7,290 nt of DNA, from contig MAXR01000354.1 of assembly GCA_001751155.1 (NCBI GenBank), positions 1-7,290 of the forward strand. Reading direction: 5' to 3'. This stretch comes from Desulfuromonadales bacterium C00003068. GTDB lineage: Bacteria > Desulfobacterota > Desulfuromonadia > Desulfuromonadales > Desulfuromonadaceae. Shown in pieces: positions 6,412 through 7,290 of this stretch; the first letter of the stretch is position 1, and each line of letters starts with the position of its first letter. The position numbers were made by a program, and so were the translations under genes. The notes under the pieces are model-generated. The model was given only the letters and a program-made list of their open reading frames with translations, was not told where the DNA came from and did no database searches.

Positions 6412-7290
6412 TTAATCCTCTATGACGGTTACGGGTTGATCTGGACGTAAACGCTCATTTCCTTCGATCACGATTGGCATCCCTGCTTGAATATGCGGGC
6501 TTTTAATCGCAGCACGATCTCCGCTAAAACTAACAATCTCAATTGGAATAATGGCTGACTTACCCTCTTTGATGCTGTAGATAAAATTCTGGCCGTTAAA
6601 GGTCACCAGAGCGTCACGAGGGACGAGAAGTTGCTCGCTTTCGCTGTTGGTTGCCAAACTGACCTCAGCGGACATATTTTCGAAAGGGTGTGTTATCTGT
6701 TCAAGTTGAATGCGACTGAAAATGTTTTTAGTTTGCGCATCGACAACAGGGCGAAACCCTTTGTGAACCCCTTTAAGGTGTTGGTTGGTTGCCGGTAACC
6801 ACACATCAACCTGTTGACCTATGGTGCTAAAGGGCAAAAGGGTTTCACTTGTTGGCACTTGAATAAAGATGTCACTTAACGCACCAATGCGAGCGATAGG
6901 ACTACCCGTTGTCGCCCAGTTGCCAATATCAATATTTTTTTCGAGAACTCGACCATTAAATGGGGCAAGGATGACACTTTTGTCTTTTTTGATTTGAGTT
7001 GATTCGAGCTCGGCAATGTAGGCAGCTTTTTGCGCTTTTATTTCGGCAACCGAGTAAAATAGCTGATCGTATGCTGTAGCGCTAGTCGCCTGTTGTTCAA
7101 GAAGTTGCTGATAGCGCGCAAGGTCTTTTTTCTTGTGATCAAGTTTGGCCTGCGTTAAGTCAATCATTGATTGAATTCGCATCAGCTCTTTGTCAATGAA
7201 ATCAGTATTTAATTGAACAAGGACTTGTCCTTTATTGACATGGTCCCCTTCGCGAAAAAGAACCTTGTCAGCACGACCGCTCACTTCTGC
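6412..7290 (-). CDS. RND periplasmic adaptor (membrane fusion protein), N-terminus outside the window
   Basis: The last 292 residues are present and the frame is open at the high-coordinate edge, so the true start, signal sequence and first strands are missing; the GTG at 7284 is internal. The visible part begins AEVSGRADKVLFREGDHVNKG, the first half of the lipoyl-like domain. A helical hairpin follows (about 30-100, rich in Lys, Gln and Ala), then the second lipoyl half (about 104-140, ILAPFNGRVLEKNIDIGNW), a beta-barrel with VPTSE (146-150) and the membrane-proximal domain with VPRDALV (224-230). It ends GNERLRPDQPVTVIED, typical of HlyD/AcrA-type adaptors. It bridges the pump and the TolC-like channel. 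Its stop is 4 bases before the pump start, and its last codons contain the pump ribosome-binding site, so co-translation is expected. Confidence 0.93.
   Translation of the reverse strand, partial: AEVSGRADKVLFREGDHVNKGQVLVQLNTDFIDKELMRIQSMIDLTQAKLDHKKKDLARYQQLLEQQATSATAYDQLFYSVAEIKAQKAAYIAELESTQIKKDKSVILAPFNGRVLEKNIDIGNWATTGSPIARIGALSDIFIQVPTSETLLPFSTIGQQVDVWLPATNQHLKGVHKGFRPVVDAQTKNIFSRIQLEQITHPFENMSAEVSLATNSESEQLLVPRDALVTFNGQNFIYSIKEGKSAIIPIEIVSFSGDRAAIKSPHIQAGMPIVIEGNERLRPDQPVTVIED
6415..6420 (-). promoter_or_regulatory. Shine-Dalgarno sequence of the RND pump gene, inside the adaptor gene
   Basis: GAGGAT forms the last two sense codons of the adaptor gene (Glu-Asp) and lies 7 to 9 bases before the pump ATG at 6407. 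It fixes the pump start and ties its translation to the adaptor. Confidence 0.6.

Overview
The window reads as a stretch of gammaproteobacterial chromosome. The evidence is an Escherichia-type (class 1A) S-adenosylmethionine decarboxylase, a tripartite RND exporter with its own TolC-like outer-membrane protein, and a ChaN-family lipoprotein. Base composition is close to balanced, and codon use looks uniform by eye. The genus cannot be named from the sequence; a free-living aquatic or marine relative is a guess. All five genes lie on the minus strand, so transcription runs from high to low coordinates. No RNA gene, insertion sequence, phage gene or CRISPR array is visible.

Region 1 (7290 down to 2021) is a compact efflux operon. 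It holds a periplasmic adaptor whose N-terminus is cut off by the window edge, a 1034-residue HAE-1-type RND pump, and a 430-residue TolC-family outer-membrane channel. The adaptor stop and pump start are 4 bases apart, and the pump and channel genes overlap by 11 bases, so the three are almost certainly co-translated. A 13-bp perfect inverted repeat lies about 30 bases past the channel stop and probably closes the operon.

Region 2 (2020 down to 1726) is 295 non-coding bases. It carries the terminator-like hairpin, weak promoter-like hexamers, an imperfect dyad, and three consecutive perfect hairpins directly ahead of the speD ribosome-binding site. This structured leader is the least explained part of the window.

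Region 3 (1725 down to 1) carries speD, the pyruvoyl-dependent decarboxylase that makes the aminopropyl donor for spermidine. An 18-base gap separates it from a ChaN-like haem-binding-type lipoprotein gene that runs off the low-coordinate edge. No spermidine synthase gene (speE) is seen beside speD. The two genes probably share a transcript, though no biochemical link between them is established here.

Overall the window is mostly conventional. The points worth a second look are the speD leader, the variant proton-relay residues of the pump, the unusual N-terminus and shortened pre-cleavage loop of SpeD, and the speD-chaN pairing.
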